From Fimbriiglobus sp. (GTDB lineage Bacteria > Planctomycetota > Planctomycetia > Gemmatales > Gemmataceae): a DNA stretch of 34,439 nt. The notes under the pieces were generated by a model. It was not told the DNA's origin and searched no databases. It saw nothing but the letters and a program-made list of their open reading frames with translations. The DNA lies in assembly GCA_025351325.1 (NCBI GenBank), contig JANXWE010000326.1:1-34439 (forward strand), written 5' to 3'. Positions 21,473 through 29,647 of the stretch are shown one piece after another (position 1 is the stretch's first letter; each line of letters begins with the position of its first letter). A program made the translations under genes and the position numbers.

Positions 21473-22270
21473 GTGTCTCGAACCTCCACTACTGAACGAC
21501 GAAGCAACTACACCGACGATTCGCCCCTGAGGACGACTAGGAAGCGCGTCGTTCCGCCGATGCTACTGCCTGTGCTGGGGCTTGCCGCGTTAGTTCTTGT
21601 GATCGCCGGCATAGCCGTGGCGGTCGCGATTCGTTCTCGGCAGTCGTCCCCCCCTTCCTTACCAGAAGTGGTGAAGACCAATCACACACCTTGGAAGCCG
21701 GGCGCGATGCCGGAACGAGAAATTCCGAGCAAGCAGAACGAGACAGAGGTTTCTCCTCGCCTTCCCACCATTTCTACGATTCCGAATCTGATTCCAAATC
21801 TGGGCGTAGCGTCGCGGATCGCAAGTGACAAGTGGTTCAAGGACGCGCCCGTGGTGAAAATCGCAGCGATTCTCGAACACTTGAAGGCGGCGAGCGGTGT
21901 GCTACTCGTCTACGAAACTAATGGGGATTTCGTGGAGGTAGATGGGGAAATATCGAGAACGGGTGCCGGCGTAACCGCAGACACATGGGGGCACATAGTC
22001 GGGATGATCAACTTACGGAAAAATTCACTAAAGAAGATTGACATCACACCCCCTATCATCGAAAAAACAGATCGAAGATGCATATTTGTGCGAAACACGG
22101 AACGCATGCGGACGATAGAAGAGCGGGAATTTCTCCTTGTGGAATCGCTCAGAAGTCAGAACACACTGAATGAGTTCAAGAAACTGGTGCAGCGCTCGGA
22201 CGAAGATTTCAAAGAGTTGAAGGATTTCTTCGACAAAGGCAAGATTGATCGGTCATACCCCAAGCAATGA
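21473..22270 (+). CDS. Unknown single-pass membrane protein
   Basis: A 265-aa protein from the GTG at 21473 (GGAG 7 bases upstream). In-frame starts further left overlap the terS promoter region. The basic N-terminus is followed by a transmembrane helix, LLPVLGLAALVLVIAGIAVA, around residues 31-50. A Pro-rich linker follows, then a globular part with APVVKIAAILEHLKAASGVL and EREFLLVESLRSQNTLNEFK. No family is recognised. The layout (anchor, linker, C-terminal domain) suggests a protein acting at the membrane. It is followed by a hairpin. Confidence 0.6.
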   Translation: MSRTSTTERRSNYTDDSPLRTTRKRVVPPMLLPVLGLAALVLVIAGIAVAVAIRSRQSSPPSLPEVVKTNHTPWKPGAMPEREIPSKQNETEVSPRLPTISTIPNLIPNLGVASRIASDKWFKDAPVVKIAAILEHLKAASGVLLVYETNGDFVEVDGEISRTGAGVTADTWGHIVGMINLRKNSLKKIDITPPIIEKTDRRCIFVRNTERMRTIEEREFLLVESLRSQNTLNEFKKLVQRSDEDFKELKDFFDKGKIDRSYPKQ

Positions 22271-22275
22271 GCAGC

Positions 22276-22303
22276 CGACCGCCGACGCCCGGATCGGCGG
22301 TCG
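22276..22303 (+). terminator. Hairpin after the membrane protein gene
   Basis: CGACCGCCG (22276-22284) and CGGCGGTCG (22295-22303) form a perfect 9-bp GC stem with a 10-base loop 6 bases after the stop. No T-run follows, so it may act weakly. The remaining bases up to 22512 show no gene. Confidence 0.5.
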
Positions 22304-22512
22304 TGAACTGCCACCGCACCTCGACCTGCTTCTCGTTCCGCCTTCTTGCCGTGCTTCGATTTCGCCGTCCGCTCCGCCGTGCCTCTCGCCTCCGTCGCCC
22401 GGATTCCCACCATCAAGCCGTTCGGCCTACCTCGGTGCCCGTCGGAATCGTACGCTTCCACGGCCTCCTTCCGAGTCGTCAGCGGCTACTTGTGCCATCG
22501 GTGGTAAGCTCC

Positions 22513-23580
22513 TCACTTCTGCGGCGATTCCGGCGCCGTCCCCGGCCGCACCATCGCCGAAGCACTTCGCAATACCCCCACTTGGCTCGTCAGGTGGGAG
22601 TAGTGCTTGTGGAGCATCGTCGTCGAGGAATGCCCCAGGAGCGCGGCAACTTGCGCGTCGGGTAGGCCCTTCACCAGCGCATCGGTGGCGAACGTGTGAC
22701 GGTAGCCATAGGCCATCGCTTTCACGCCGGCCGCTTTCTTGAGCTTCTGCATGTACTCGGTGATGCTCCGGCCCGTCCACGGGTTGCCGAGCGTGGTTCG
22801 CAGAAGCGCCCCGTCTGGGTATTCGCCGGCCAGTCGCCCCAGAAGCGTCGCTACGTCCGTCGGAACGAAAATCAATCGGGGCTTGCCGTGCCGGTCGCTC
22901 TTGTGGATTTCGAGCCGGATCAACCCGTTCGCGGGATCGAAGTTGCCGGCCGTGATGGCGCAGGCTTCTCCCGGTCGGCAGCCGGTGCCGTGGAGGACGG
23001 CCAGCACTTGCTGGAATGCCGGGGAAGCTTTGGCCATCAGTTTAGCGTGCACTTCGGGGCTGACGACGGCTTCCTGTCCTCGGCTTCGATTGCGGGGCTT
23101 CGGCACCCGCTTCGTGGGGTTGTCCGCGATGAACCCGGATTTGACCGCCCAGCCGAAGCAAGCCGAGACGCTCCGCAAGCGAATGCTCTTCGTCGTGTCC
23201 CCGACTTTCATCCCGTGCAGCCACCGGGACACCTCGACAGTTGCGACGCGGTTCGCCGGGGAGTTCTCGAAGCGGGTGAGGAACTGTTCGAGGTCGATGC
23301 GGTACTGGCCAACCGTGAGCGGCTTCAGCCGGGTCGAAATGTCGGTAAGAAAGAGATCGACCAGTTCCCGCATAGTGAGAGCGGACGGAGCGTCGGCCGA
23401 ATCCGTGGCACTGGCGACGCGTTCCGGCTTTCCGTTGGCCATCAGGTTATGCCAAGCCGCGTTCGCCTCTTTTGAATTTGCCGATCCGCGAACACCCAGA
23501 CTCACACTTCGCCCGCTTTGGGTGATGTACCAAGTATTTTTGGCCGTCCGAAACCAAGGGCCTTCATTGTCTCTCGCCAT
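22513..23580 (-). CDS. int: Satellite tyrosine recombinase integrase
   Basis: A 355-aa integrase from the ATG at 23580. A longer start at 23616 overlaps the arm repeats. An N-terminal arm-binding part (PWFRTAKNTWYITQSGRS) is followed by the core-binding domain and the catalytic domain. The catalytic Arg lies in GTGCRPGEA, His-Arg in YGYRHTFATDAL, His in LLGHSSTT, and the Tyr in HKHYSHL. It resembles the prophage integrase over its full length, including the wording HTFAT and KHYSHLTSQ, but differs at many positions. It lies next to the right attachment repeat and should recombine the 71-bp tRNA-Leu repeats. Confidence 0.95.
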   Translation of the reverse strand: MARDNEGPWFRTAKNTWYITQSGRSVSLGVRGSANSKEANAAWHNLMANGKPERVASATDSADAPSALTMRELVDLFLTDISTRLKPLTVGQYRIDLEQFLTRFENSPANRVATVEVSRWLHGMKVGDTTKSIRLRSVSACFGWAVKSGFIADNPTKRVPKPRNRSRGQEAVVSPEVHAKLMAKASPAFQQVLAVLHGTGCRPGEACAITAGNFDPANGLIRLEIHKSDRHGKPRLIFVPTDVATLLGRLAGEYPDGALLRTTLGNPWTGRSITEYMQKLKKAAGVKAMAYGYRHTFATDALVKGLPDAQVAALLGHSSTTMLHKHYSHLTSQVGVLRSASAMVRPGTAPESPQK

Positions 23581-23603
23581 GGCCGGTGTACCGGCAACAA
23601 GGA

Positions 23604-23625
23604 ATTCACTGCCCATTCACTGCCC
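23604..23625 (+). repeat. ATTCACTGCCC direct repeats, right arm sites
   Basis: Two exact copies begin at 23604 and 23615, between the integrase start and the right tRNA fragment. They are identical to the copies at the left end and in the same orientation. Confidence 0.7.
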
Positions 23626-23672
23626 CAAGAACCACTCTTGTTACAGTTTTCCCTAAGATAGCAGGCGTATCC

Positions 23673-23743
23673 TTGGCAGACGCACAAGATTTAGGTTCTT
23701 GCGGCCGCAAGGCTGTACGGGTTCAAGTCCCGTCCTTCGCACT
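23673..23743 (+). repeat. Attachment repeat, right copy (displaced tRNA-Leu 3' fragment)
   Basis: Seventy-one bases identical to 14796-14866. It lacks the acceptor 5' strand and part of the D arm, so it cannot fold as a tRNA. It marks the right end of the element, after which host sequence resumes. Confidence 0.93.
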
Positions 23744-23856
23744 GTTTCGGGTCACTTTTCCGACGTTCTGAACAATTCCTGAAGTTTCCGTAACACATCT
23801 TGGTCGAATGGGAATAAAACGCTGATCGCCCCACTTGTCCGCACGGGTGCCTCAGC

Positions 23857-24438
23857 ATGATTCACGTTCACTCGCCGCCGCCGGCCCTCGCCGAGCCGGA
23901 ACCTGTTCGCACGGCACTCGAGAATCCCACCCTGCGCGGGAAAATGTTAGTGACGGTTCAGATCATGCTCCGGCGTTGGATGAATCATTCAAACAACGTG
24001 GCTCGGAATCAGGCCGCTGAAGACATTGTTTCGGAAGCGATGACTTTGGCACTCGCCAAATCGTCGCATTATGATCCGGCCCGTGCCAATGTCACAAGTT
24101 GGATTTTCGGCTTCGCTCAGAATATCGCCCGGAAGCAATTCACACGTGCCAAGGCCCGAGGCGATGTCAATCGTTTGGCATTGGCCGTCGATCCTTGCGT
24201 CACAGTTCAAGATGCTCTGATTCAAAAGACGGAACACGAACAACTGCATGGAGCACTGGCCCAGCTGTGTCCAATGGATCAACAAATCGCGCACGGCTTT
24301 TATTTCGAGAAGATGTCCGGGGCCGAAATCGCCACCATGACCGGCATCAGTGCAGTCAATGTCCGGGTGAAGCTTCTCCGCATCCGAATAGAACTCTTCA
24401 ACTTGCTCTCCCCAACTGGCACGGGGGGCCAATCATGA
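23857..24438 (+). CDS. ECF-type RNA polymerase sigma factor
   Basis: A 193-aa protein. Region 2 reads EDIVSEAMTLALAKSSHYDP with TSWIFGFAQNIARKQ (residues about 55-95). Region 4 is LCPMDQQIAHGFYFEKMSG with EIATMTGISAVNVRVKLLRIR (about 140-185). The N-terminus before region 2 is longer than usual. No strong ribosome binding site precedes the ATG at 23857. It is the first gene of a seven-gene overlapping series, and its stop overlaps the next start as ATGA, so it probably controls this operon. It lies 113 bases from the right attachment site, with its promoter likely in that gap. Confidence 0.88.
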   Translation: MIHVHSPPPALAEPEPVRTALENPTLRGKMLVTVQIMLRRWMNHSNNVARNQAAEDIVSEAMTLALAKSSHYDPARANVTSWIFGFAQNIARKQFTRAKARGDVNRLALAVDPCVTVQDALIQKTEHEQLHGALAQLCPMDQQIAHGFYFEKMSGAEIATMTGISAVNVRVKLLRIRIELFNLLSPTGTGGQS

Positions 24439-24977
24439 CCGACCTCGAACTCGACCAACTGACGGAACAATACGTTCGGGCTTTACGTGCCGCCGACTTC
24501 CCCGTGCTGGATCGTATTTGGGAGCGAGCCACATTCGATCTCGAAATCGAATCGGCCTTGCTCGAGATCCATGAGGCCCTCGACGCCGACGACCGTGACC
24601 AGACGGACTGGAAGGTTGAGCAATCGATTGCTGGCTCGGCGGCCAAGTTCCTCACGAGTGCGGAGATTGTCACGCCGTCCTTAGGCCCCGTCACTGTGGG
24701 GGACGTGGCCCGTGAACTGTTTCAACACACACCGGATCGTCTGCCAGCGGAAGCGCATCAACTCAATCAGAAATTAGAAACGTCGGGGGAATACCTCCCC
24801 CATGAACTCGGGTTGTCCAAGTTGATTGCCTGGGCCGAGGACTTGTTCGGCCCGGCGTCGGCGGATTACTGGAAAGCGTTTCAACTCGCCGCGTTGAAGC
24901 TCGAACGGCGTCGTGGTTCGGCCGTCGAATACCAGTTGGCCGCACGGCGGGCAGCGAAACCGGAGGAGCCGAAATGA
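24435..24977 (+). CDS. Unknown protein coupled to ECF sigma factor
   Basis: A 180-aa acidic, helical protein from the ATG at 24435. The sequence LTEQYVRALRAADFPVLDRI with LEIHEALDADDRD has a pattern seen in planctomycete proteins encoded after ECF sigma genes. A basic C-terminus, LKLERRRGSAVEYQLAARRA, follows. It has no transmembrane segment and so is not a classical membrane anti-sigma factor. It could be a soluble anti-sigma or adaptor, and a candidate substrate of the following metallopeptidase. Both junctions are 4-base overlaps. Function is inferred from context only. Confidence 0.7.
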   Translation: MTDLELDQLTEQYVRALRAADFPVLDRIWERATFDLEIESALLEIHEALDADDRDQTDWKVEQSIAGSAAKFLTSAEIVTPSLGPVTVGDVARELFQHTPDRLPAEAHQLNQKLETSGEYLPHELGLSKLIAWAEDLFGPASADYWKAFQLAALKLERRRGSAVEYQLAARRAAKPEEPK

Positions 24978-25570
24978 TCGCCGAGACCATCGTCCGGCTG
25001 CGCAAGGATTTCAAACTCCCGGTCGATCCGACGGTTCGCGGGCCGGTGCAATTGAATCGCTTTTTCCAGGAATGTGGAATCTCGCACGTCGCATTGCCAG
25101 CGCTGACCTGTGGCCGCGTGACCGAGTACTTACTTGCCGAAGGAGATGCCGTCGAGCCGTTTGGGGAACCGACCGAACCACTCGCGGGGTTCCTCTATTT
25201 CGCCGGAAATTCTGGGCAGGCGTTCGTGAATGCCGACGACATCTTGCCGCGGCGACGCTTCACAGCGGCGCACGAACTCGGCCACGCAGTGCTCCATCGG
25301 CAACGCATGGGCCGCTTTCGTGCCGACACCCCAGAGACGATGCTCGAAGCCGACGAGTCCACCGATGAACTGGAACGAGAAGCGAATCGATTCGCCGCCG
25401 AGCTGCTGATGCCGGAATCTGTTCTGCGGGCACGGGCGGATGAACTTCGATTGCTGCACAAGTGCTGTCCTTTCGGCGTACTCGCGTATCGACTCGCCGC
25501 CGAACTGCTCGTGAGCCGTCAGGCCATCGGCTTCCGCTTGAAGAATTTGGGGGTGGCTGATGTCGACTGA
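24974..25570 (+). CDS. ImmA/IrrE-family metallopeptidase
   Basis: A 198-aa protein with the zinc site RFTAAHELGHAVLHR (HExxH, about residues 98-110). A downstream acidic helix, DELEREANRFAAELLMPESV, supplies the third ligand Glu. These are the defining features of the ImmA/IrrE peptidase family. Known members cut a DNA-binding repressor (ImmR in ICEBs1, DdrO in Deinococcus) and so switch on mobile element or DNA-damage genes. No Xre-type repressor is encoded in the operon, so the target is open. It overlaps the preceding gene by 4 bases and the NurA gene by 11. Confidence 0.9.
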   Translation: MIAETIVRLRKDFKLPVDPTVRGPVQLNRFFQECGISHVALPALTCGRVTEYLLAEGDAVEPFGEPTEPLAGFLYFAGNSGQAFVNADDILPRRRFTAAHELGHAVLHRQRMGRFRADTPETMLEADESTDELEREANRFAAELLMPESVLRARADELRLLHKCCPFGVLAYRLAAELLVSRQAIGFRLKNLGVADVD

Positions 25571-26660
25571 TGCCAGCAGCCGCTTCTTGAAGAAATACGG
25601 GGCCTCGACCGTCGGTGATACTCCACCACAACCGAACGTGCCGCGCGACCCGGACGATGAGGACGACTACAAAAAATCGACCGTGGATCGCACGATCGAA
25701 TTTCCTGAAGGGGACTGGAACCCGATCATCATCGCCGAATCGCCGGCTCGTGATGGCGAGTTCCCGGTACGATTCATCGATGGCTCTCACACGGGGTTGC
25801 CCGTTCTGTGCGTGCGAACGGAACAGGGTTGGCCAATCCCCCTCATGCTCTCGGAAGTTGGTGCGATTGCGCTCCGGAGCGTCGGCCGCGGTTTCGAACG
25901 CGAGTTCGTCGCCGTGGATCGCGTCCTCAGTTTCGTTACCGATCCGTTCCCCTGGGAAAATGTCGAAGCATTCGCAGCGGACCTCGCCAACAAGCCCGAA
26001 CTGCAACTCCGCATACTTCCCGCAAAGCTGCCGAACTCGGAGCAGTACAGCCGATTCGATTACGAGGTGATGCGATCGCAAGCGCGTGCCCGTGCCGTGC
26101 AAGAGATGGCCAACTTGGAACGCTTGGCTCTCGCGGTCGATCGAACGGTACCGACGCTCGTGGATGGCCCACTCAGCCGCGTGACGGGTAATCCCCCGGC
26201 TGGTTCCCCACTCCTGATCGGAATCGCGAAAACCCAGGCGGCGGCTTACCTCCACGATGCGGGCTGGCGGACACTGTTGACGCTTCGCCCAGGCCAACGG
26301 ACACCGGTGTTCAAAATCGCCGGGGTCGATGGAAAGAACGAAGGCCGCATTTCCGTGGCGAGCTGGTTCCTCAAGCTCTCCGGTGGTTCGCAACTCGCGC
26401 CGAACTGGGGCTACGTTCGCGTCGAGGTACCGTGGAACCAGTTCGAGGAGAAGTTCCCACACGTTTTCTCCTTCGTGGATCGCTTATCGCGGTGGTTGAT
26501 CGACGCGCGCTGTCGCACGAGTAGCTACGCCCGGATGCCCGTCTCCCTCGAGCCGATCGTGCGCGCCGAGGATTCTTTAAAACCGCTTTTCACCCCATTC
26601 CCCGTGCTAGTCAACCGGCTCTACCGCACGGCGGGATTCTTTCGCGGAGGCGAACTGTGA
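25560..26660 (+). CDS. NurA-like 5'-3' nuclease
   Basis: A 366-aa protein. The NurA domain shows VRFIDGSHTG (catalytic Asp, about residue 73), a second acidic site in TVPTLVDGPLSR (about residue 200), and a C-terminal acidic/basic region. The family is a manganese-dependent RNase H-like nuclease that works with HerA hexamers in DNA end resection. The region up to residue 50 is charged and probably disordered. It precedes the HerA gene with a GTGA overlap, the standard herA-nurA pairing. Assignment rests on the motifs and the partnership. Confidence 0.8.
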   Translation: MSTDASSRFLKKYGASTVGDTPPQPNVPRDPDDEDDYKKSTVDRTIEFPEGDWNPIIIAESPARDGEFPVRFIDGSHTGLPVLCVRTEQGWPIPLMLSEVGAIALRSVGRGFEREFVAVDRVLSFVTDPFPWENVEAFAADLANKPELQLRILPAKLPNSEQYSRFDYEVMRSQARARAVQEMANLERLALAVDRTVPTLVDGPLSRVTGNPPAGSPLLIGIAKTQAAAYLHDAGWRTLLTLRPGQRTPVFKIAGVDGKNEGRISVASWFLKLSGGSQLAPNWGYVRVEVPWNQFEEKFPHVFSFVDRLSRWLIDARCRTSSYARMPVSLEPIVRAEDSLKPLFTPFPVLVNRLYRTAGFFRGGEL

Positions 26661-28405
26661 CCGACGACATCCGCACGCCCCTCGGCCGCGTGTCTGCACC
26701 CCCCGATCAAGAGTCCACGACGGGCGAATTTTACTTCTGGATCCACCGCGATCAGGTCGTCGAACGCACCCAGATCGTCAAAACGCAGAGTACCATCGGT
26801 ACCCGGCAGGTGTCGTTCATCGCCGTGGTTCAAGAGGTCTACCGCCGCAGTCGGCAGAAGGACGTGAGCGAAGAATCCGATCGCTACGACGGCGGGCGCG
26901 GGTCGCATCCGCCCTTCGATAGCGAAGGGGTGACCTACGCGAAAGCGTCGGTCCTCCGCACCGACCCCGTGGCCTACACGCCACCGACCGAAGAGTGCGA
27001 AGTCTATTTGGCCAGTGCCAAAGAAGCATCGCAGGGGTACGGTGTCGACCGTGTCGAACACCCACTCGACGTCGGATTGCTCAAGAATGGTGGCACCGAA
27101 TACGCCGGCAAGGCGACGCTGGATCTCGATTATTTGCTCGGCGAAAATGGCGGGCACATGAACGTGAACGGCATCGCCGGGCTCGGTGCGAAATCGAGCT
27201 TTCTGCTTCACGTGCTCTGGATGCTGCTACGTGAGGCCGACCGGCAGAAAATTGCGACTCCCAGCGATAAGAATCGTTTGCAGATTGCCCCCATCGTTTT
27301 CAACGTTAAGAACTACGATCTCTTTTTCATCGACCAATGGAACAAGAAATTCCGCGAGAAAGAAGCTGAGAACCGCGATTGCTGGAACAAGCTCGGCGTC
27401 GAGAATCCCGGCCCGTTCCGCGCTGTCAAATTCCTGGCACCGCAAGAAAAAGACAAAACGACCCCGGCCAACGTCGGCCGTGCGGACGGGGCCGTGAAGC
27501 CGTACAGTTGGTCGCTTTCGCAAGTCATTGAACAGGGTTTGTTCAAGTTTCTTTTCGCAGACGACGCCGTGTACGAACCGAACTTCGGTGGCTTGGTGGA
27601 TGAACTCGCCGAGTGGTTGACTTTGGAGACACCCGACGGACCGAAGCTGAAAATTGGTGCCGATATTCCCAAGACGTTCCAAGAATTGTTGACCGATTTC
27701 AAAACGCTCGCCCCCATCGAAACGAGCGACTTCGTCAAGGCGACCCGGGGCAAAGTTCACCGCCACTTGAAGTTCATCCTGCGGCAGGGTGGCGGTGTAC
27801 TGCGACTGAACGACCATCACGGTCATCCGATCGTGCTGACCAACGGCGAGCAGGCCGGGCCGACCGTCATCGACTTGTTCAGCCTGCGGATGACGCCCGG
27901 ACTTCAGCGGTTCGTGGTCGCGGCGGTGTTCCATCAACTGGTTCGACTCCGTTCGGAAGACCCGACGCCCGGCCTCCGGTTTGTGGTCATGTTGGATGAA
28001 CTGAACCGATTCGCACCCCGCAGCAGTTCCGACCCGATCACGCAGATCATCGAAACCGTTGCATCCGAGATGCGTTCTCAAGGTGTGATTTTGCTCGGGG
28101 CGCAACAGCAGGCGAGTCTTGTGGCCCAGCGGGTGATTGCGAACTGCGCCGTCAAAGCGATCGGTCGCAGCGACACGATGGAACTCGGCTCGGACGTTTG
28201 GAAAGCGCTGGAGCGCTCCGCCCGCAGCACAGCGGCGCAGTTGCAAGCCGACGAGAAGCTGCTGGTGCAACCGAATTTCCGCGAGCCCATGTTGGCCAAG
28301 ATTCCGTTTCCACCGTTCGCGCTCAAGAAGGAACATGCCGCGGGCACAGGCAGTGCACCCGCACCGAAACAAGCGTGGGAAGATAACGTCGAAGCCGACT
28401 TCTAA
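26657..28405 (+). CDS. HerA-like hexameric DNA translocase ATPase
   Basis: A 582-aa protein. A beta-barrel-type N-terminus is followed by a P-loop variant, NVNGIAGLGAKSSFLLHVLW (about residues 172-191), in which GAKSS replaces canonical GKS/T. A Walker B, LRFVVMLDELNRFAP, lies around residue 436, and a sensor-like GVILLGAQQQASLVAQRV follows. HerA translocases of this type pump DNA toward NurA. The start is GTG, overlapping the NurA stop. It ends 12 bases before SbcD with a GAGGAG site between. The family label is supported by partner gene and motif order. Confidence 0.85.
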   Translation: MTDDIRTPLGRVSAPPDQESTTGEFYFWIHRDQVVERTQIVKTQSTIGTRQVSFIAVVQEVYRRSRQKDVSEESDRYDGGRGSHPPFDSEGVTYAKASVLRTDPVAYTPPTEECEVYLASAKEASQGYGVDRVEHPLDVGLLKNGGTEYAGKATLDLDYLLGENGGHMNVNGIAGLGAKSSFLLHVLWMLLREADRQKIATPSDKNRLQIAPIVFNVKNYDLFFIDQWNKKFREKEAENRDCWNKLGVENPGPFRAVKFLAPQEKDKTTPANVGRADGAVKPYSWSLSQVIEQGLFKFLFADDAVYEPNFGGLVDELAEWLTLETPDGPKLKIGADIPKTFQELLTDFKTLAPIETSDFVKATRGKVHRHLKFILRQGGGVLRLNDHHGHPIVLTNGEQAGPTVIDLFSLRMTPGLQRFVVAAVFHQLVRLRSEDPTPGLRFVVMLDELNRFAPRSSSDPITQIIETVASEMRSQGVILLGAQQQASLVAQRVIANCAVKAIGRSDTMELGSDVWKALERSARSTAAQLQADEKLLVQPNFREPMLAKIPFPPFALKKEHAAGTGSAPAPKQAWEDNVEADF

Positions 28406-28417
28406 CCGAGGAGACCG

Positions 28418-29647
28418 ATGAAAATCGTACACACCGCCGACTGGCATTTGGGCGACCACTTGCACGGGTTGGATCGCACCGATGACCTCCGCAGCCGCGT
28501 CGCGGAGGTTGCCAGGATCTGCGAAGAGCACGGCGCCGATGTCTTGATCATTGCCGGTGATGTGTTCTCGAATCACAGCATGGTGAGCGCTGTCGACATG
28601 ACGGGGGAGCTCGAACACATTTTGAAAGTGTTCGGCCCCTTCTTCCAGCGCGGCGGCACGATCCTGGCTGTCACCGGCAACCACGACATGGACAAGCACA
28701 TCGAGTTCATCCGTGCGGGGATGCGTCTCGCTGCGGTGCCCTCGCGGAGTGTCAAGCCATTGTCACCGGGGCGGATGTACCTGCAAAATGGGCCGGGCGT
28801 CGCCACCCTTGAATCCGCGGGTGAGACGATCCAATTCGTCTTCGTCCCGTATCCATTCCCGCACCGCTACGCCGAAGAAGCCGACGATTTGAAAAGCTCC
28901 GAGGAGCGCAACCGCCGAACCGCCGACCGCGTTGGCACTTGGGTGCAGAAAGCCATCGACAAGCCCGGCTTCGACAAAACATTGCCGAGCGTGTTGATCG
29001 CCCACTTGCACGTCCGTGGCTCCGCGACGCACTCACTCTACAAGATTAACGAATCGGACGACGTGACCTTCGGCGCCGATTTCATCCCCAGCAGTTGGGC
29101 CTACGTCGCCCTCGGCCACATCCACAAACCCCAAATTCTCGGCGGATTGGAACATGTCCGTTACCCCGGCCCACTCGACCGCCTCGATTTCGGCGAACGC
29201 GACGATGACCGCGGCGTTATTGTCGTCGACATCGGTAAGCAGTTCGGCCCGGAGTGTCGCACGACGCCGGAATGGGTGCCGATCACGCCGACGCCCATGC
29301 ACCTGATTTCGATAGCGGACACTGCCGAAATTGAAGGACTTTCCGAGAAGTATCCGGATCGTGCCACGGCAATTGTCAAGATCACCGTGGCACTTCAACC
29401 CAGCGGACCGAGCCGCGACGAGGTGATGCAGCGCTTGCGCAAGATCTTCCCGCGCATGGCCGATATCGGATTCGAACGGCCTGAATCGGTGGACAACCAA
29501 GATGCCCGGAGCGGAATTCGTAACGACGCCGATTACCGCGAAACGGTGCGGAGCTACCTGCTTGCGAAGTTGACCGGGCATCCGGATGCGACTGAACTTT
29601 TCGCACTCGCCGAAACATTCCTCACCCTCACGGATACCTCGTCATGA
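28418..29647 (+). CDS. sbcD: SbcD/Mre11 exonuclease
   Basis: A 409-aa protein with the full phosphoesterase set: HTADWHLGDH (residues about 5-14), IIAGDVFSNHS, VTGNHDMDKH, SVLIAHLHVRG, and VALGHIHKPQIL, followed by YPGPLDRLDFGE. The C-terminal part (after residue 290) is the cap/helical domain that contacts SbcC. The complex with SbcC trims and opens DNA ends and hairpins. It is preceded by GAGGAGACCG and joined to sbcC by an ATGA overlap. Confidence 0.95.
   Translation: MKIVHTADWHLGDHLHGLDRTDDLRSRVAEVARICEEHGADVLIIAGDVFSNHSMVSAVDMTGELEHILKVFGPFFQRGGTILAVTGNHDMDKHIEFIRAGMRLAAVPSRSVKPLSPGRMYLQNGPGVATLESAGETIQFVFVPYPFPHRYAEEADDLKSSEERNRRTADRVGTWVQKAIDKPGFDKTLPSVLIAHLHVRGSATHSLYKINESDDVTFGADFIPSSWAYVALGHIHKPQILGGLEHVRYPGPLDRLDFGERDDDRGVIVVDIGKQFGPECRTTPEWVPITPTPMHLISIADTAEIEGLSEKYPDRATAIVKITVALQPSGPSRDEVMQRLRKIFPRMADIGFERPESVDNQDARSGIRNDADYRETVRSYLLAKLTGHPDATELFALAETFLTLTDTSS

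Larger units (their letters stand above)
14796..23743. mobile_element. PICI-like phage satellite / integrative element in tRNA-Leu
   Basis: About 8.9 kb bounded by the 71-bp tRNA-Leu repeats. It holds a tyrosine integrase at the right end, a Prim-Pol/DUF3987 replication protein, an HTH excisionase-like protein and a solitary terminase small subunit. It has no structural phage genes, TerL, conjugation genes or transposase. This set is diagnostic of phage-inducible chromosomal islands. Two membrane proteins and three unknown proteins complete it. Size is below the usual 10-15 kb of known islands. It directly abuts a prophage that could act as helper. Satellite status is inferred from gene content. 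Confidence 0.75.

Noticed and set aside
22156-22461. 101-aa minus-strand frame after the satellite integrase
   Set aside because: It overlaps the 3' end of the membrane protein gene and is Arg/Gly/Ala-rich without a fold-like pattern.
25260-26462. 400-aa minus-strand frame across the peptidase and NurA genes
   Set aside because: It is a mirror frame of GC-rich coding sequence. The + strand frames carry clear family motifs and overlapping starts.
27227-28699. 490-aa minus-strand frame across the HerA and SbcD genes
   Set aside because: It is opposite two well-supported genes, with no start signal and no family pattern.
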